A stretch of DNA of 64,000 nucleotides from Syngnathus acus (GCF_901709675.1 NC_051108.1:3692631-3756630), one strand, 5' to 3'; positions 25,626 through 40,338 are shown, numbered from the stretch's first letter. Program-made: numbers and translations. Notes: generated from the letters alone by a model not told the origin.

Positions 25626-28600
25626 TCTAAATTACGGTAAAACATGATATTGCTAACAAATAATTGTTGCGTTACAGCAACCACAAAATGCTTTCGGTAC
25701 ACAAATACGCCTTGAGCATACTCATTATCATCGCGTAAAGCAAAATTGATTGTAGAAAGAAGCATCATAGATGAAAATCATTGAAAAGCTCTTTTTGAAT
25801 TCACAGCTGCCTTTTCTTTCAAGACCTTTATTTACACTCATGTCTGCCTCATTTTTATTCATGCCTCGCAGCACCTTAGCATGGCCATTTTTCTGCTTTT
25901 AACCTTGAGAGCAAGCAAAAACATTTCCGTGTAGAATCATTTTTTTTGCGTGTGGAAAATATACAAAAGATCAGCCACTGAAGCTGCCCTTCCTTTTGTA
26001 GATTTTTTTTTTTAATGGCATGGGGGCGGTTTGCTTGAGGCCATTGTCAAACGAAAATGCCATCCTTTAGCAACTCAGATAGCTTCTTATTTCTTATTAT
26101 AATTAGTTATCGTTCATCCCCTAAACTTTGCTATGTGATGGAAACAAAAACAAGGGTGCACATCATGTCAAAATGCCCTTGAGCAAGACACTAAACTTTA
26201 TTTTGCTCCCAGTAGGGCCGTTCATGGCAGCATTTATCTTTTCTGTGTCTTCTTGGGGGCGTTCTCAGCAAGTGTAGCAGATTTGGGATACTAATTCTAA
26301 CAGCAGCCCTATTACACTAAGTCAACCCATGAGAATAAGTACCAACTCGAAGATGGTGGGTTGAATCCTCAAGATCGGATATAGTCTCGTGTCATTCCGT
26401 GACGACCTCCTGCTGATCACTTTTATTTTGATGAGTGCTTTGTGTGTTGCTGAAAGACATAAATAACACACACAGAGAACTCATTCCTTCATCCATCAAG
26501 GTAATTGTCGTCTCCGTTTTGCTGTTTAAGAAATTAATTGTTGGCTAGTATGTTTTTTTTTTCTGTTCCCGAGTGTTATGCAAGAAGACTTCATTCCCAG
26601 CCCTGATTGATCCAGCAGGGACTGCATTACATAATTCAAAATGCAGAGCGAAATATTTCATGTATATTTCAGGACTGATACATTATTCAGTAGATGAAGT
26701 TGGCTGTTACTTTCTCCTCTGCTATCTTCTTAGTGTTAATGAAGAGCACATCTCAGAGAGTGGGCAGCATCTCCCCTTGGCACTACGAGAATGCTGCTCT
26801 TAGAACATGATTGGTTTTGAAAGATTGTTATGCGAGAGCGAGCTGTTGTCAGGGCCTCTTGTCACAAGTTTGACATTTTCCACCCACAAATGGCTAATCA
26901 GCATGCAAGCATGCTCGGATGAAAAGGCAAATGGGGGTGGTCATCGCTACAAAGCTGTAGCGTTAGGATTTCACAGCTACTGTATAAAGTGCTCGGCAAA
27001 TATATTAGACCACGGCAATGCTTAACAGAATTCTTTGTTTATGTTTCTAATAGTTCATCATTTTAATTGTTACTTATGTATTTCCAAATGTCGTCCCCCT
27101 CAAAGCAGAATTGTGTCAATATTTTTTTATTTAAATTAGCACTGAGTTCGACTTGAAATTCCTTATTCCAATATTTTTTAATGACACTTACGTGTACGTT
27201 GTATTCTTTTATTTTACAACCTCTTTTTTACGTAGTTTCTGTCTGCTCAAACATTCTGAGGGAGTGACTGCCTCCCCGGGGGCCAACACCACCAAATTAA
27301 ATAAAAAGCCAAGGAGACAGCAAGACAAGTCAGTAGGTAAGGGAAGAAAAACTCAAGCTGTTCAAGTGCTCAACAAAACACCCAAAAAACATTTGGAATA
27401 CATTTATGAATTCAATGGAGTTAAAATGTATATATTGATACTGTACTCTAATTGGTTGTGAACATAACATGTAAGAACCCCAAATGATTAACCAATTAAT
27501 GACTAGAATCATATTTTACACTTCAAATCAAAGTGGAAAAATCAAGAATTGGACTATTTCATAATTGGATTGGTCTACTTATTTAAGTTCTTCTTAAGCA
27601 ACTCAGCCAACATGAATATTTCTCTGGCTGGTCCACCATGATTATGAATCACTAAGTGTTTCCACCCCCCCACACTAAAGTTAGTTACTCAGAATTGCAA
27701 CACTTCCAACTATAGCAATGACTCCATGAATAAATATCCATATTTAATAAGAGTTTGTGTGACCTGAATAATGATATGCCATAACTTTGTTAAATCTACC
27801 AAGCGTCTTTGTATTTCCAGAGATTTTTATTTAACAGTGTGATGCAGTACTGTTCTAACATGCATAACGATTCGCTTAAGGGGATGCATGACATTAGCAT
27901 AAGAACATCTCAATTTTGCCAAGCAGTTCCGGCATAAGCATTGTTTCATCTGATTACGACAGGGTGTTTGTTTTGTTTTACCATTTTAAACCCATATAAA
28001 AGATGATATTCTTTCAAATTGTGCACAAAATAGAATAATTGCATCTATGGATGTTCCTGTCTTAATATTTTATGATGTTCATTTTTTAACCATCTTCCAT
28101 TGGAGGACAGAACATACTGACTTTTGTGCTACTGTGATTTATTATCTTGAATCATTGCACACGTTTTTCTTTTGATAATCTGCCCTCCCTTTGCCTTGAT
28201 CCTAATGTGGTATTTTCCTTGTTCCCCTATCCCAATACATCACTGGCAAAACTAGGATTATTTTTGCTTGAAGGTTTCCATGGTTGCAAGAGGTTCGTTC
28301 AAACAACCCCCACATTTTTACAAACCTAAAAAATTATTTGGGAAACGCTGATGATCATTCACCAAATGTTCTCGTTGAAGGATGCGTGAAAATGTGGGGA
28401 TAATTTCCAGGAAAAATCTGAAAATACACAATAGTAATTTATCTGGTCTGGCATTCTGGGGAGGGGGCAGTGCCTCGGCAGCCCCCCTCTAGCTCCGCCC
28501 TTTCAATACATGCCTTTACACAGATTGGTGTTAAATACAGATACTGCATACATATGTAGATATTGCAACTGATCACAGCATCATATACCATTCACCTGGA

Positions 28601-29429
28601 CAATCCAAAATTACCAGGTAAAAATATGGCAATATATTACTCAAGGTATCAAATTATGGTCATGCAGCAGCAGATCAGTGAAAAGGGTTGAATGAACTGC
28701 AAAGACAAACGCTACAGAAGACAAAAAAATGGTGGACAGAGATGAAGCAGAGGTTATGACCAAGATAATTAGATGAAACCGTCCACCAAGATCCAACAAC
28801 TGCTCCAAAGTCTGCCGAGCCTGTTAGATCTGAGAAAGGCTGGTTACTGTCAAGGCGTGTCTAAATGTGTGTGTGTGGACAATTTTATTGTCTTTATATT
28901 CAGTCAAACCCAGTGAAGCTGGCTATAATAAAACACTGAGGTGCACTACTGCCACCTTGAGGCTCACATGTGTTAATTCAACACTATCTGTGAAAGCTGA
29001 CTTTGTTGCCATTGGGAACGTGATGCGTTTTGGTAGTGCACATAGTATAGATGTTTTTTTCAAAGTGTCCTGAGTTTACTGTCCATTGGGCTGTTTAATG
29101 TGATAATAGTCGTTTATTTAAAAGGAGCTGAATTATTATTACAACCATAGTGCTGTTCATGATGCTGCAGCATTAATAACCAATTTTTATGTTGTTGTTG
29201 TTCTGGATTTACGTTAAGTTATGTTTCTATTGTGGTAACAGAAACCAATTTTGGATGTTAATAATTATTCAAAAAACACTTCAATTCCCTAATCGTCAGA
29301 TACATTTGGGCCTTTATACCGATTTACAAAAATACACCACTAGATGTCACTATTGGATAATAAAAAATGGATACACCGGTACTTTTATTTTCAACGCTCT
29401 ATTACGGCTTAGAAATGTCTGTTTCCAGC

Positions 29430-29519
29430 CATCCATCCATCCATCCATCCTCTGAAATGAAAGCAAATATCAGTGGGTAGTTAAAAATACATACATACAT
29501 ACATACATACATACATACA

Positions 29520-29548
<29 letters not shown>
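29430..29548 (+). repeat. ATCC and ATAC tetranucleotide microsatellites
   Basis: A short (ATCC)n run at 29430-29450 is followed by about 15 uninterrupted ATAC units at 29489-29548. Confidence 0.9.
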
Positions 29549-29550
<2 letters not shown>

Positions 29551-30171
29551 TATAGTGTATTTTTTCCACATTTTACAATCGTTACCATGTGTGTTCATAT
29601 GTATGTCATGCTTTTGTCAAAATATCCCAAGTATTAAAATGTATATACACTTTGCACACTCTATGTTTTGTCATGTGGAAATCAGACCCTTTTTAGGTGG
29701 CCTTGTCTCATGCAAGTGATATCCCCATACATTGTGTAGTCCGGTTTTCATTCTCACGGCAACTGGAGCTTTGCCACAAGTGAGGTTTGGCGGGCATAAT
29801 TACATATACTGCATGTGTGGCACATAGACATGTCATTAAATGCAATTACCCCCGCCCCCCTGATCTTCACTGTGGAAGTGGTTATTTGGTAAAGCCCCAC
29901 TGTTTTGGATAAAGAGAAGTAAAGAACGGCTTGCTCTCAGCGTGAGACACATTTTGAAAAATGATTTATGATGCTGTTTGCTTTCACACTGGGAGAGTGG
30001 GCAGCCACGCCACAGACCATTTGTAAACAAGCCATTAAAAAGTATTTTTTCCCCTTCATGTCTCCCTTTCAATAAAGAGGAAAAAGGTCCCCATCCTTTT
30101 CCACCCCTGAGGGCGAAGTATGCATACACAATGTTCAAACACGTTCAGTGCTGTAACATGTGGAAAGGGGC

Positions 30172-30197
30172 GGGGGGGGGGGGGGGGGGGGGGGGGG
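30172..30197 (+). repeat. Poly-G tract of 26 bases
   Basis: An uninterrupted G run, preceded by AAAGGGGC. Such a run can form a G-quadruplex and is length-unstable, both in the genome and in sequencing. It lies about 200 bp upstream of the candidate exon at 30.4 kb. Confidence 0.9.
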
Positions 30198-30369
30198 TAC
30201 TCATCTGCATTCCAGATTTTTTGTTGCGTGAATGAAAAAAAATGTCAATTAAAGTTATATATTTGTGCGTGTGTGTGTGAGAGAGAGAATGCTCCACTTG
30301 TACTTGAGTGGAATTTAATTGGCTAATTTTGCACTGTCCCTAATATGGACCAATCAAAACGTGAATAGA

Positions 30370-30532
30370 CGGTGTTTAGGTGGTGGACCGTTTTTTGTGT
30401 GTGTTTTTCTGTAGGCAGAGGGCGGGGTCTTTGCTGTGACTCAATGCTGGACAGACCGAGTTACCAAGGTCGCCGCAAAGGGCTCCTCACACACTTTTTC
30501 ATTTATCACCTGCAAGAACTACTCCCAAAGAT
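30370..30532 (+). promoter_or_regulatory. Candidate promoter / non-coding first exon of cyria
   Basis: A GC box GGGCGGGGTC (30420-30429) is followed about 110 bp later by a strong donor, AAAGATCG|GTGAGTAT at about 30532/30533. No good start codon context or conserved frame is seen before the donor, which suits a 5-prime untranslated exon. It lies on the same strand about 9.8 kb upstream of the cyria coding exons. Confidence 0.35.
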
Positions 30533-33500
30533 CGGTGAGTATTTTCCCACCTTTTACGCTACTTTCCCCCCCGTTTGGATGGCTGTGCTTGAAAGCGCCG
30601 GTGACTTGCTAAATTATGTGTACCCCGTCAATTCCCTCACTGTCAAAAGAGCTCACATGGGAAGAGATGCCGGGGAGGCTAACCCGCTAGCTGCCATTAG
30701 CCTCCTCAAGATCTGCAATGATTCAAGCGTGCATTGCTGCACGGATTATTAAAGTTCTTCTTGTGCACTTTGACCTCCTGCGTTGTATTATCGGTGTACT
30801 TATCACTCTTGGTTAACTGGATAGCCTGGAAACTTAGCTGATAAGTAGCATCACAAGTCCAGATACATGTGCATTTGTTTTTAGCTTTCTCTCAAATGAT
30901 GTTTTAATTCGGTTAATCCTACATGTTTGGAATATTTACTAGCAATTTATCAATGCTCTTGCCAACTAACCTTATATTGAGAACATCCCAAGAAGATGCC
31001 AGAATTGGTTTGAACGTGCAAGATGACTTGTTGCTCTGCAGTGAAAAGGGCTCAAAGTAGTCAAAAGTCAGTGGGAAGCATCTAGTGTGCTTGTTGGTGG
31101 AGATATATGACTGCAGCAGCTGTCTCTCATGACGTGGGCTGCTCTCAAGTCTACCCCCTGGGATATTGGTGAAAAGCACATGTTTTACTACATTCATGCT
31201 GCATTATTTTCACTATGGCTCAGCTTTTCTTAAAGGGGACATTGTGCCTCCTCCTCCACACACAAACAATTCAAAACAGTTCCCAGAAATCTTAATGGCT
31301 GTAGTATCAAAATAAATGCCAGTAAACTTGACACATCCTGTTTGTTTGTATTGCTGAAATCGGCCAGTTTGCCTTGTGCAAATGCAATAGCCCTCATCTT
31401 GTCTCATACTGCAGGGCCAATGGTGAGTACAGATTTCTTTACCATGATGACTAAGAGGAAGCGATAAATCTTCAAGACAGCATGGATTCTATATTCCTCC
31501 ATGGAGGCAGCGCAAACAGCTGAATTAATATTTTCTGGACTGATGAATCGTTGGTGCTTTTTCAGAAATGTCCAGATAAAGATTTACTGGTTTGTGTTAT
31601 TTCACAATTGATGCGTGAGCAGACGCTCCACAAACCTAAGTATTTGTATACAATTGAAAAAAGACCTTTGAGTGGATCCTCTTAAACCATGTGACAACAT
31701 TTTCACTTCTTTGAAAATGTGTGAAGTTGCGATATCCTGTTTTTTTTTGTTTCAATCTCAATTACACGCTTAGATGTGACACGACTGAACTGGGACTCAA
31801 AAAACTGAAATCGAAAAAACAAGTCTGCCAATCTGATGGTACACAGGATGACCATAAAACTTTTCAACAACTCAGAAAAGGTTATTGTCATTTAGGCCAG
31901 ATGGTTGTCATGGTGATAATTTAAGTGCCGCCAGGTCTCCTGTCTTTGTTTCCGCTATGAAGAAAATCTTAAAACGCACAAGGTTCCACGAAACACGAGG
32001 TCAATCCACAGTAGTTATTGTCCACCCACATTTGAGCAACATTCCTTAAATACTGCAATTAGAGACACATTTAAATTGGTGAAAGAAAACAAACTTGTGA
32101 ACACACACATTAGCTTTGGGTTGCAGCTGTTGCTGTATGCTCTCTCACCAACAAAAGGGTGTCAAGCTTGTAAAAGGAGAACCATAAAAAGCATGATTTA
32201 TACAGCATAGCATTTCAGTCTAAAATGTACACAAAGAGCCCACATTTCATTTATTGGCACATTTATGACTGTATTTGTATAGTAAGTCTATTCTGATCAG
32301 TTTGATTAAATTGAGGCTTGTTTTAGATTTCACTTCTTTTCTCATTGATCATGCTAACAAGCAATTTCTCCGTTTTTTTAGTTACTAATGACAAGGTCAC
32401 ATTATTGTTATGGGGGGTAAAAATAATTCGATAATATGTAATGTCCTGTAATTCTTTAGCATTCCTGTGTTTAGTTAAACAATGTCGTGTTGGACTTTTT
32501 CTGCCAGTTAAAACAGGTGTGAATCACAAAACTAACTTGCCATAACCAACCACTAACAGGAACCTTGTCAGTCAGAGAATTTGGGGTTAATAAATGTGAG
32601 GTTGGGGTGAAGCTTATCTCTTAATGACTTCGCGTTTGAACTCTTAAACACACAATCCTGACAGTTCATTACGACTAATGTTATTGTTTTTTTTCTATTG
32701 CTGCTATTCTCCCATGTTTGTTATTACTCATTGTTGGCGGTCCTCAGTCACCTCCTGTTTCCATTCTCCTCTGAGGAAATGACTTGTGTATAGTAAAAGC
32801 ATACATATGTCGCAATGTGACCATGACAATCAAACTGACTCCATTGCCGCAAGTTCCTCTTCTACCCCAAAGTGTCTGCACTTGTCTTTACCATGCTGTG
32901 CGCAACTGCGCTGCCTCATGACCCTGCACACTTCCTGCTCGTGTTTCACTTTTATTCACCTTCTTGTCAAGCGAGACAACTGCTGTCTGTGAGTCTTTTC
33001 AACCTTCTTTATGCTCTTGTTGGTGTACAGGTGAAGTACACGTGGTGGGTTTTATGTTCACTTACTTGCCGGTGTGCTTTGTAAAGTCCCGTGACTGGAC
33101 AAGAGATACGATTTTCCTAGTTAGTTGTATAAACCGGCTACAGAAGAAATCGAAATGAGAAGTATGACTGAAATACAAAATTGAGTGACAGGACTGTTTT
33201 GCAAGTTGTGGTTTGTGCCTAAATTAATATTTACAGTTTTAAACCGGTGCTTTCAGCTGCAGCAATTTTGGCATGTTGATTTTTCGTAATCTGACTTTAG
33301 TTTTGGACATTGAACTTATTAGTTCAACAATTAGACTCATAATCGGGTTGTAAGCTGATCAGAAGCTTTTCAACAAAAGTCAGAGGATGCCACAGCACAG
33401 GAAGCTGCTGACTTCAGTTGTGGCACTTACCGACAAGTCACACACTTCAATCGTACCCGCTTAACCAGCTTAATTGTTTCCGCTTCTTCACAAGAATATT

Positions 33501-34063
33501 GTGACAAATACTGAAAATTTTGCTAATTGATTCGAGTCCTAATTAAAGCAAAATCATTCATGTCAGATGACAGGAAAGACAAAGGCTTAAACTTGTATGA
33601 GTCCAGTTCTACTCCTAACTAGGTACACATTCATTTTATGCATGCTAGTCGTGTTAGTTAAAATGATCCTCTTATCATAACCACCGTTTTCCAGAAGCCA
33701 TAAACAAGTTTGTTTTGAGAGGCAACGCCCACGAGTCTGCCCTGGCATTGCCTGTTTTTATTGAAAAGTCCCCAAAGGTTCTTTTCTATGCGTGAACAAC
33801 AATAATAATGACAACTATGTGTAAATAATGGTTCACTGCTTACTCTCGTAATAAAAACATTCCAGAACTAAGAAAAACTGTATCCACAGGTTTAGTTCAA
33901 TTAAAACAAGCTTTTGATGATTCTGATGGTGATGATTCTGATGATCATCTTAACCCGGGTGCGGACTAAGCAGAGGGACAGAAACCACTTTAGTTGAAAT
34001 GTCTATACTGCACCGTCATCTAAGATTGTAACATTTCAATCCTTGTGTGTTGTCTGTTATTTA

Positions 34064-34219
34064 GTTGTTTTTATTACTAAACAATACCAAATAAACACTA
34101 GTAAATGGGAAAAAAATGTTTTGTAATGCAAAATCTAATTTGATCTCATTTTTCGATTAATCGATGGAATAATCAATAGATCATCGATTCTAAAAAAGAA
34201 AACATGAGTGACAGCCCAT
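34064..34219. mobile_element. AATCGATT-family hAT-like element, right-end fragment
   Basis: Shares the phrases CGATTAATCGATGGAATAAT and GAGTGACAGCCC with the fuller copy at 42649-42935 in a cyria intron. The left end is missing. Confidence 0.55.
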
Positions 34220-37101
34220 ATATGAATACCAGTGTGAACGCTAAGTGAACCAGGTCAAATGTGTCGATCTTTTTTTTTTTTTTAGTCCGGACCAACAAGT
34301 GTGACCTCAGCCTTTATTTCTTACCGACTTGGTAACTTCACTGACCTCCACCCAGCAGAGGACAGTTGCTTCATGTTCTCATATCCACACTAGCATACAT
34401 CGGCTTCACACACGCCCCAGTCAGGCACGGACATGGTTGCCTTTGTATCTGCAGTCCTGTTGACATGCATGGCTTGGTAGAACAGAAGTGGCATTGAGCA
34501 GAGGAGTTGGAGGAATTTTTACGCTGCAATGGTTGCAAGTGGTCAGACAGCCACTCTGCCTCCTCCTCTTCAAATACCAAACCACCCTCCTTGACTTTCC
34601 CTCTTGCCTTTTGCCCAGGGTTATTTTCCCTCTCCCTATTGTTCTTTGTAACGTGTCTCGCCAGGGTCTCCATGCTCGCTTTCTCCTCGTGACACAATAC
34701 AGTATTCACAAAAGCCTTTCTGAGATGTTTATATGCAGTGCAAAGCAGGATCACACAAGAAATGGGTATAGAAAAATGATTTGTCAAAAAGTTCAATGTC
34801 ATGTTTTTAAATGAAGCCTTTTAGTTTATTATATAAAAAAAAAAAAAAAAGCTGGATAAAATTCCGTATCACACTGAGCGAATGTATTTGAAATCTATTG
34901 CAACCTTGAACAAACCCTGATGAAAAACATTTGTTTCGTTCGCCAACACTAGCAAGTCCCTCTGTGAAATATGAAGAATATTTTTTCTTCCAAATATCAG
35001 AATCCGCCTCCATATGGGTCGGAGCTTAAAAAACACATTTTCTACCATCCTTATAAGTAAATAGCTTAAAATTATTATTTCAAAACAGTGATTATTTTTT
35101 GTATTGCTAATCAAGACACAGTATTTTAGCAAACACCTATTCTAATTGCGTCATTTTCCTTTTCAATTGCCCCTCTTCATCCCCTCACCATAGTCAGGGT
35201 CCGTGAGCGGCTCAAATGAGTTTTTAATGACTAGGTTTAAGATTACGCACCAGTCCTGATTCTCTTGTCACTGACTCAAGTGTGTGGTTATATAATGACC
35301 AATGTGTGCTTTGCACAGGAAAACCTAGTCAATAAAAAGCTGTGTTGGTTGTATTTAAGAGACCACCCGACTATGTTAAAGCGCTGTTAGAGCAAAGCAG
35401 TTGAATCTTGTTGTGGTGTGTGAAACGGATTGCAAGAGGAAATGATAACGTGTTCGTGATACAGCAGAGTGAAGTAAAGCTGCCATTGTGTTGTTGCAAG
35501 GCAGGTTTCCCCTTCTCGCTCTCTCACTTCGAGCGCACCCTCCACCCACCCAACCCGTGCCCATATTAGGGCAAAATGCTAGCAACCTCATGGCAGGCGG
35601 CGCTCAACCCCCAACACACTACACTGTCACATTTGCTCCAGTGCAGGGAACCCAAGAGAGACTCTGCTCCCCTAACCCAATTTGAAGGCCCATTTCCCTT
35701 GCCAGTAAATAAAAACAAGTCAGGGATTTAAAAAAAAAAAAAAATGAATGCAATTCGAACGATAAACATGAATATCCTCGCTTGTTGTCGCTAACCCATT
35801 TAAAAGCCCCTTGAGCTATAAGCAATCTATCAGCCAATCATCGACTGTTGCCATGCAGAATTGCACAAATGACTCGTTACAGTTGTCACATCCAAGCACG
35901 TGCTCATGCTTCCACATTTCCTCATGGGAGCACAACAGCCTTCCGGCTGATTGAACCTCTACTCATCTGACCCTTTTGTGACCTCTTGCGAGTGAAGAAT
36001 ACAACTCATAATGAGCCACATGGGTCCCCAAACATCACCCCACACATCCATGTCATGCTGACGCTAATGTTTGGTTTTCTTGCTGCAGTAGGAGGGGGTT
36101 GTTGTCTCACATACTCTCGAACTGGCAGTGACTTGTGCACAAAAGATCCCCTTGCGTGACCTGAAGCTATGCCAAATATGCAAGTTCCTTCGCTGGATTT
36201 GGTGCTCGATCATGTAAATAATTGATTTCCATGCTGAACATCTGCAAACACAACAGCTGTCACGCTCTGTGACTGCTGTTTCCAAAATACAATTAAGCTA
36301 ATGCGCTAATTTGACTTCAGTATAGGATAATCTCATGCAAATATGATTTTTTTTTCTTTTTTCAAACTGTCAGCTCTCCAGTATTTAGATATTGTGATAA
36401 AAAAAAAACACTCAATGAGGTCCTTCCCTATACTGACATCAAATTTCATCAATCTTGTATCGAGTCCCTTCTCACTCGCCGTACTGTGACTAAGCCAGTC
36501 TACCGTATTTACAAATACTGTTCTTACTTTCTGCTCAAATGCATTATTTTGTTTTATTTGCTGGCAGTCTGTGTGAATGAAATAGCAGAGAAGCGAAAAG
36601 AGGAAAAGAAAGTAAGCAGGATAGAAATCGGAAGAAGAGTCTGTTTCCAGATGGATGGAGATGAGTGGAAAATAGGACATGTCAAATGTGTGATGATGGA
36701 GCGTCTGCTGCCTTCATTGCTCCAGCCAGGCCTCCACTCGGCATTTTGGCAATGATGCTGTGCGAATGTGTGTGTGGCCATTCTTCCATCTGACTGCAGC
36801 ATCCCACCTCTTTTCCACTTGTTCTTGACCAAAGAGCCACGGGGGTAGGAACAGAACTATTTCCTGTGACATATGGCAAGGATCTACTCTCTACCTTTGA
36901 ATTTGAAGCAAGTGATTTTTAGCTGAGCATGACAATTCCTCTTGTTTTTTTGTTCTCACCCCTGAGGAGTTGTGTTTCATCCCCGTGACCATTAGAAGCC
37001 CGACCTTTGATATTTGATACCCCAGTGGACATGAAGCAGACAGAGGCTTAATCAGCTCTATTTTGGATACAATGGAGTCAATTTCAGTTTTGAATAATTC
37101 A

Positions 37102-37121
37102 GTGTGTGTGTGTGTGTGTGT
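37102..37121 (+). repeat. GT dinucleotide microsatellite
   Basis: A short uninterrupted GT tract. Confidence 0.8.
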
Positions 37122-37313
37122 TGTCTGAATGCTTGCATGAGTCAGGAGAAAAAGAGGAAGTGTGTTAATGTGGAAAGTTGATAGCGTAGCCACCATCACA
37201 GTTAGCTATGGCCAGCATATACAGATATTGTATGATTTTTTATTTTGCTTTCCAGTATCCTCTTCCCTCAGACCGCATTGATTTCGACCCACTTGTTTTT
37301 CCTCTCATTTCAG

Positions 37314-37367
37314 AGAAGAACAACGCGGATGATATTGATAGCAACCTGAGGTCCTGCACCGGAGAAG
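37314..37367 (+). other. Candidate 5-prime untranslated exon of cyria
   Basis: A pyrimidine-rich acceptor (CCTCTCATTTCAG|A) and a donor (GGAGAAG|GTAAAAT) bound 54 bases. The only ATG inside opens a seven-codon frame, so it is not protein coding on its own. Same strand as cyria and 3 kb upstream of its coding start. Confidence 0.4.
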
Positions 37368-40328
37368 GTAAAATATACAGCTCAATTCAAGATTCAGTGC
37401 TGCAAAAGGGACTGAAAATGAATCTAGAAATCGGCAACTTTGTCTTTAAATCACGATGATGTTCACATTTTTAGTTTCCTTTGGATGACTGTTCCAAAGT
37501 CATTGTTGGAAAAGCTTTTCATCCCTCATTTGTGGACGCCCGCTTGGAACTATCCTCAGCACAACACACAAACCTGTGACTGTAACGGAAAGTGACTGAC
37601 CTGTCAGGTTCGATTTCTAGCTGCGTGGTGAAGTTCAGTTGAGGTTGCAACACTTGTTCTGTGTTGAGAAACATCATCAGGAATGATCACATTAAATACC
37701 TCCATAGTGTGATTTTCACAATGCAGTTAAGACCAATTGAATTCCATTTTATTCCGCGGAGTGGGTAACGTGAAATGACCTAAGAGAGTTGCAAAAGAGT
37801 CGTGATAGAGATACTAATTAATTTGCGTTATCATTACTTTTTTGTCCTGTTTCCTGATCAGAACATTTTAGGTAACTTGTAGCAAAATCTACTTGAGCTG
37901 TCAAAATGTATCAAGTAATTAATTATCAAAATTGTCCAAATCCAACTTTTTTACACAACCTCAGCCTAAATTAATATTTATGACATACATATACAGAACT
38001 GCTATTTCATCGTGGTGCTTCTGCCTTTCTTTAGTTGATTATCAACTCACAGTAATTGTACAAGTGCTGAAATCAACTGTATAACAATCCACACTGACCT
38101 TTAATCACATATTCTTTTGATAAAGCTAGATGGCACAAAAGGCAATTATAGCTTGACACGCCTTTATTTTTGTTTGTTTCACTATTCAAACACACCCAAT
38201 GCAACGCAGATTTTCTAAAGCGAAGGTAATGGGAAGTAATTGATTTTATTTAGTTTTTTTGTTTCTATAGCCCGAGTATGTAGTGAGCTTGAGTTTTAAT
38301 TGTTTCAAACATACGGTATTAGAACTGCTGTTTTTGTCAGGCGTCACATGTTTTACTTTTAACATTTAAATCATTATCAGTGGTCTTTACGTCCCATCCC
38401 AGTGACATGTCGCAACCACATTAAAACTGTCTTCTCTAGAACCACTGAAATTCCTCTCTCAATGCACAAACTTAAATTGACATTCTTTTTGTTCCCAGGG
38501 GCCTGTTAAGTTTAATTACGATGTTTGGGAAGTGACATAATGGGAACAGAGCGGAAAGACTTCTTTTGATATCTTTGGAAAGGTGTTCGAAACCATACTT
38601 GGAAAAAGTATTTTTTTTTTTTCTTATCGAATTTTTGTGGTTCGTTTGACAGCCCGCCAGCTTAACCAGAAGTAGGGAAAGACCCGTTTGCACCTGAGGG
38701 CATTTATAATAGTGCCTGATTCATAATGAAGGGAAGTACATGTTGTAGCTGCAAGCTCTGACAGCAGTTGGAAGAAGGCCACCTTGACGCCATTTCATCA
38801 CCCCCCCTAAGAATCTAAAAATTGAATCAGCACTGCCCCCTTCTGGTATAACCGCGTATTTCATCAGCTCTTTATACCAGACATTTGCATCGTGATCAAA
38901 TCCAAGACTGTCCAGCAATAAAAGCTGTATCTGTAGAAACAGTGTGAAGAATGCAGTTGTTATGTCTATGTGACTGAGCTCAGCTTGAGGAATGAATAGC
39001 AGGCTTGACTTTAAGCCGTGGCTTGCTTGGAGGCTGGATAGAGAAATGCAGTGTGATCATCATGTGCACACTGTAAGCACAGTGTGCCTTTTGTTGTTAC
39101 TTCACACTATCATTTGATTCTGGCAAGTTGCATCTTTGCGGTGGTGAAGAAAGACTCACTCTTCTCCCGAAGCTGCTAAATGTGCAGTTTCATCCTACTT
39201 TGATCGACTGTGTCTCCATTTAATTCTATTCTAGTTGCGCAATTGGCATTTTGATTACGACTCAACCCGCTCATTGTAAATGCCCCGTGTGGAATGCTAT
39301 TAAAACTCAGTGATGCTGTTCCTATTTTTATCCGTGTGACGTCCTAGATGACGTGTCCTCCTTTCCTGTAAATGTGGCCTCATGCAGTCCCTTCAAATTG
39401 CTTCCTACTTACTGGACCTTTGTTTCTCGTAAAATATCGTAGTGAAACTGCCATTTGTTTAAAATGGCACAAATCCAGAGGGACTTGCAGTTTAGTCTAG
39501 AAGCAACACACACTCACACGCACACACGCTCGACCCATCCCCAGCCCAGAATTGACAACTGAGTATCATACATAGTACAGAGAATATTGTTGCTCATAGC
39601 ATTTTTTTTTTTTTAAATTGGTTAAAGTGGAGTAGAGCATCCCCCCCACCTCCCTTATGATTAATTCAGAATTCTTACTAGTAAAAACATAGTAAATTGT
39701 GTCAATGAAGTATGTTTACATGGTAAATCTTGATTGTTGTTATATACTTTTTGTTATATTCTGTCAGGTAGGAGCTAAGTTTAGCTGGGGTTTTTAGCAA
39801 AATATTTTTTGATATAGTATAGTCAAAAACAAACAAAACTATTTATTTCTGAGGATAATTGGAAAGCAACTTTTATTGTATATTTTTGAGGGAAAAAAAG
39901 CTGATCTGATATTTACACTTTAGAGTATTAATTGACTTATTTATAACCATATTAGGAGGCATGTTTATAAGGCAAGGTCTATTTTTATAGCTCATCTCAT
40001 ACACAAGTTAACTTGCTTTCTGAAGTACTGCTCTTTGTGGTTTCGTAAATATTACACTGTAGCATTTCTTTCTTTCCCCTGGAAAAAAAATACATATGAA
40101 AACAATCAAATATAATAACCAAAGAGGCGAGGTTAATGAAAGTCGGGTCCTAAAACGCCAAAGAAGAAGAGAGTTGAGGCTGAAACAATTTTGAGGCACC
40201 ATTGTATTTTGTGGTCGTGTTGCACCAACAGAATCTTGTGATTGATGTTGTTGGTAAATCATAAAAAAAAATTCATGTACTGTCTGTATTGGTTTGTTTA
40301 TGTGCTTGACCACTATTTTGCCCATCAG
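37368..40328. other. Probable last 5-prime intron of cyria
   Basis: No coding exon seen. It ends with a good acceptor, TTGCCCATCAG at 40329, immediately before the first coding exon. Confidence 0.4.
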
Positions 40329-40338
40329 GTTTGCTGGA

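Larger units (their letters stand above)
24781..30369. other. Intergenic or 5-prime intronic sequence
   Basis: Apart from simple repeats and one transposon end (listed separately) I see no coding exon. If the promoter at 24.4 kb belongs to cyria, this would be its first intron. Confidence 0.4.
30533..37313. other. Probable 5-prime intron or intergenic sequence of cyria
   Basis: No coding exon recognised. It contains a fragment of an AATCGATT-type hAT element at 34064-34219 and A- or T-runs (34836-34850, 35729-35743). The rest is unique-looking AT-rich sequence. Confidence 0.4.

Noticed and set aside
34371-34814. Overlapping open frames of 143 and 108 residues on opposite strands
   Set aside because: Neither shows a known motif or phase-consistent neighbouring exons. 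Overlap on both strands suggests chance, although a lineage-specific exon cannot be excluded.
38721-38918. 65-residue minus-strand open frame with an exon-like look
   Set aside because: No good splice sites flank it and the translation matches no family I know.
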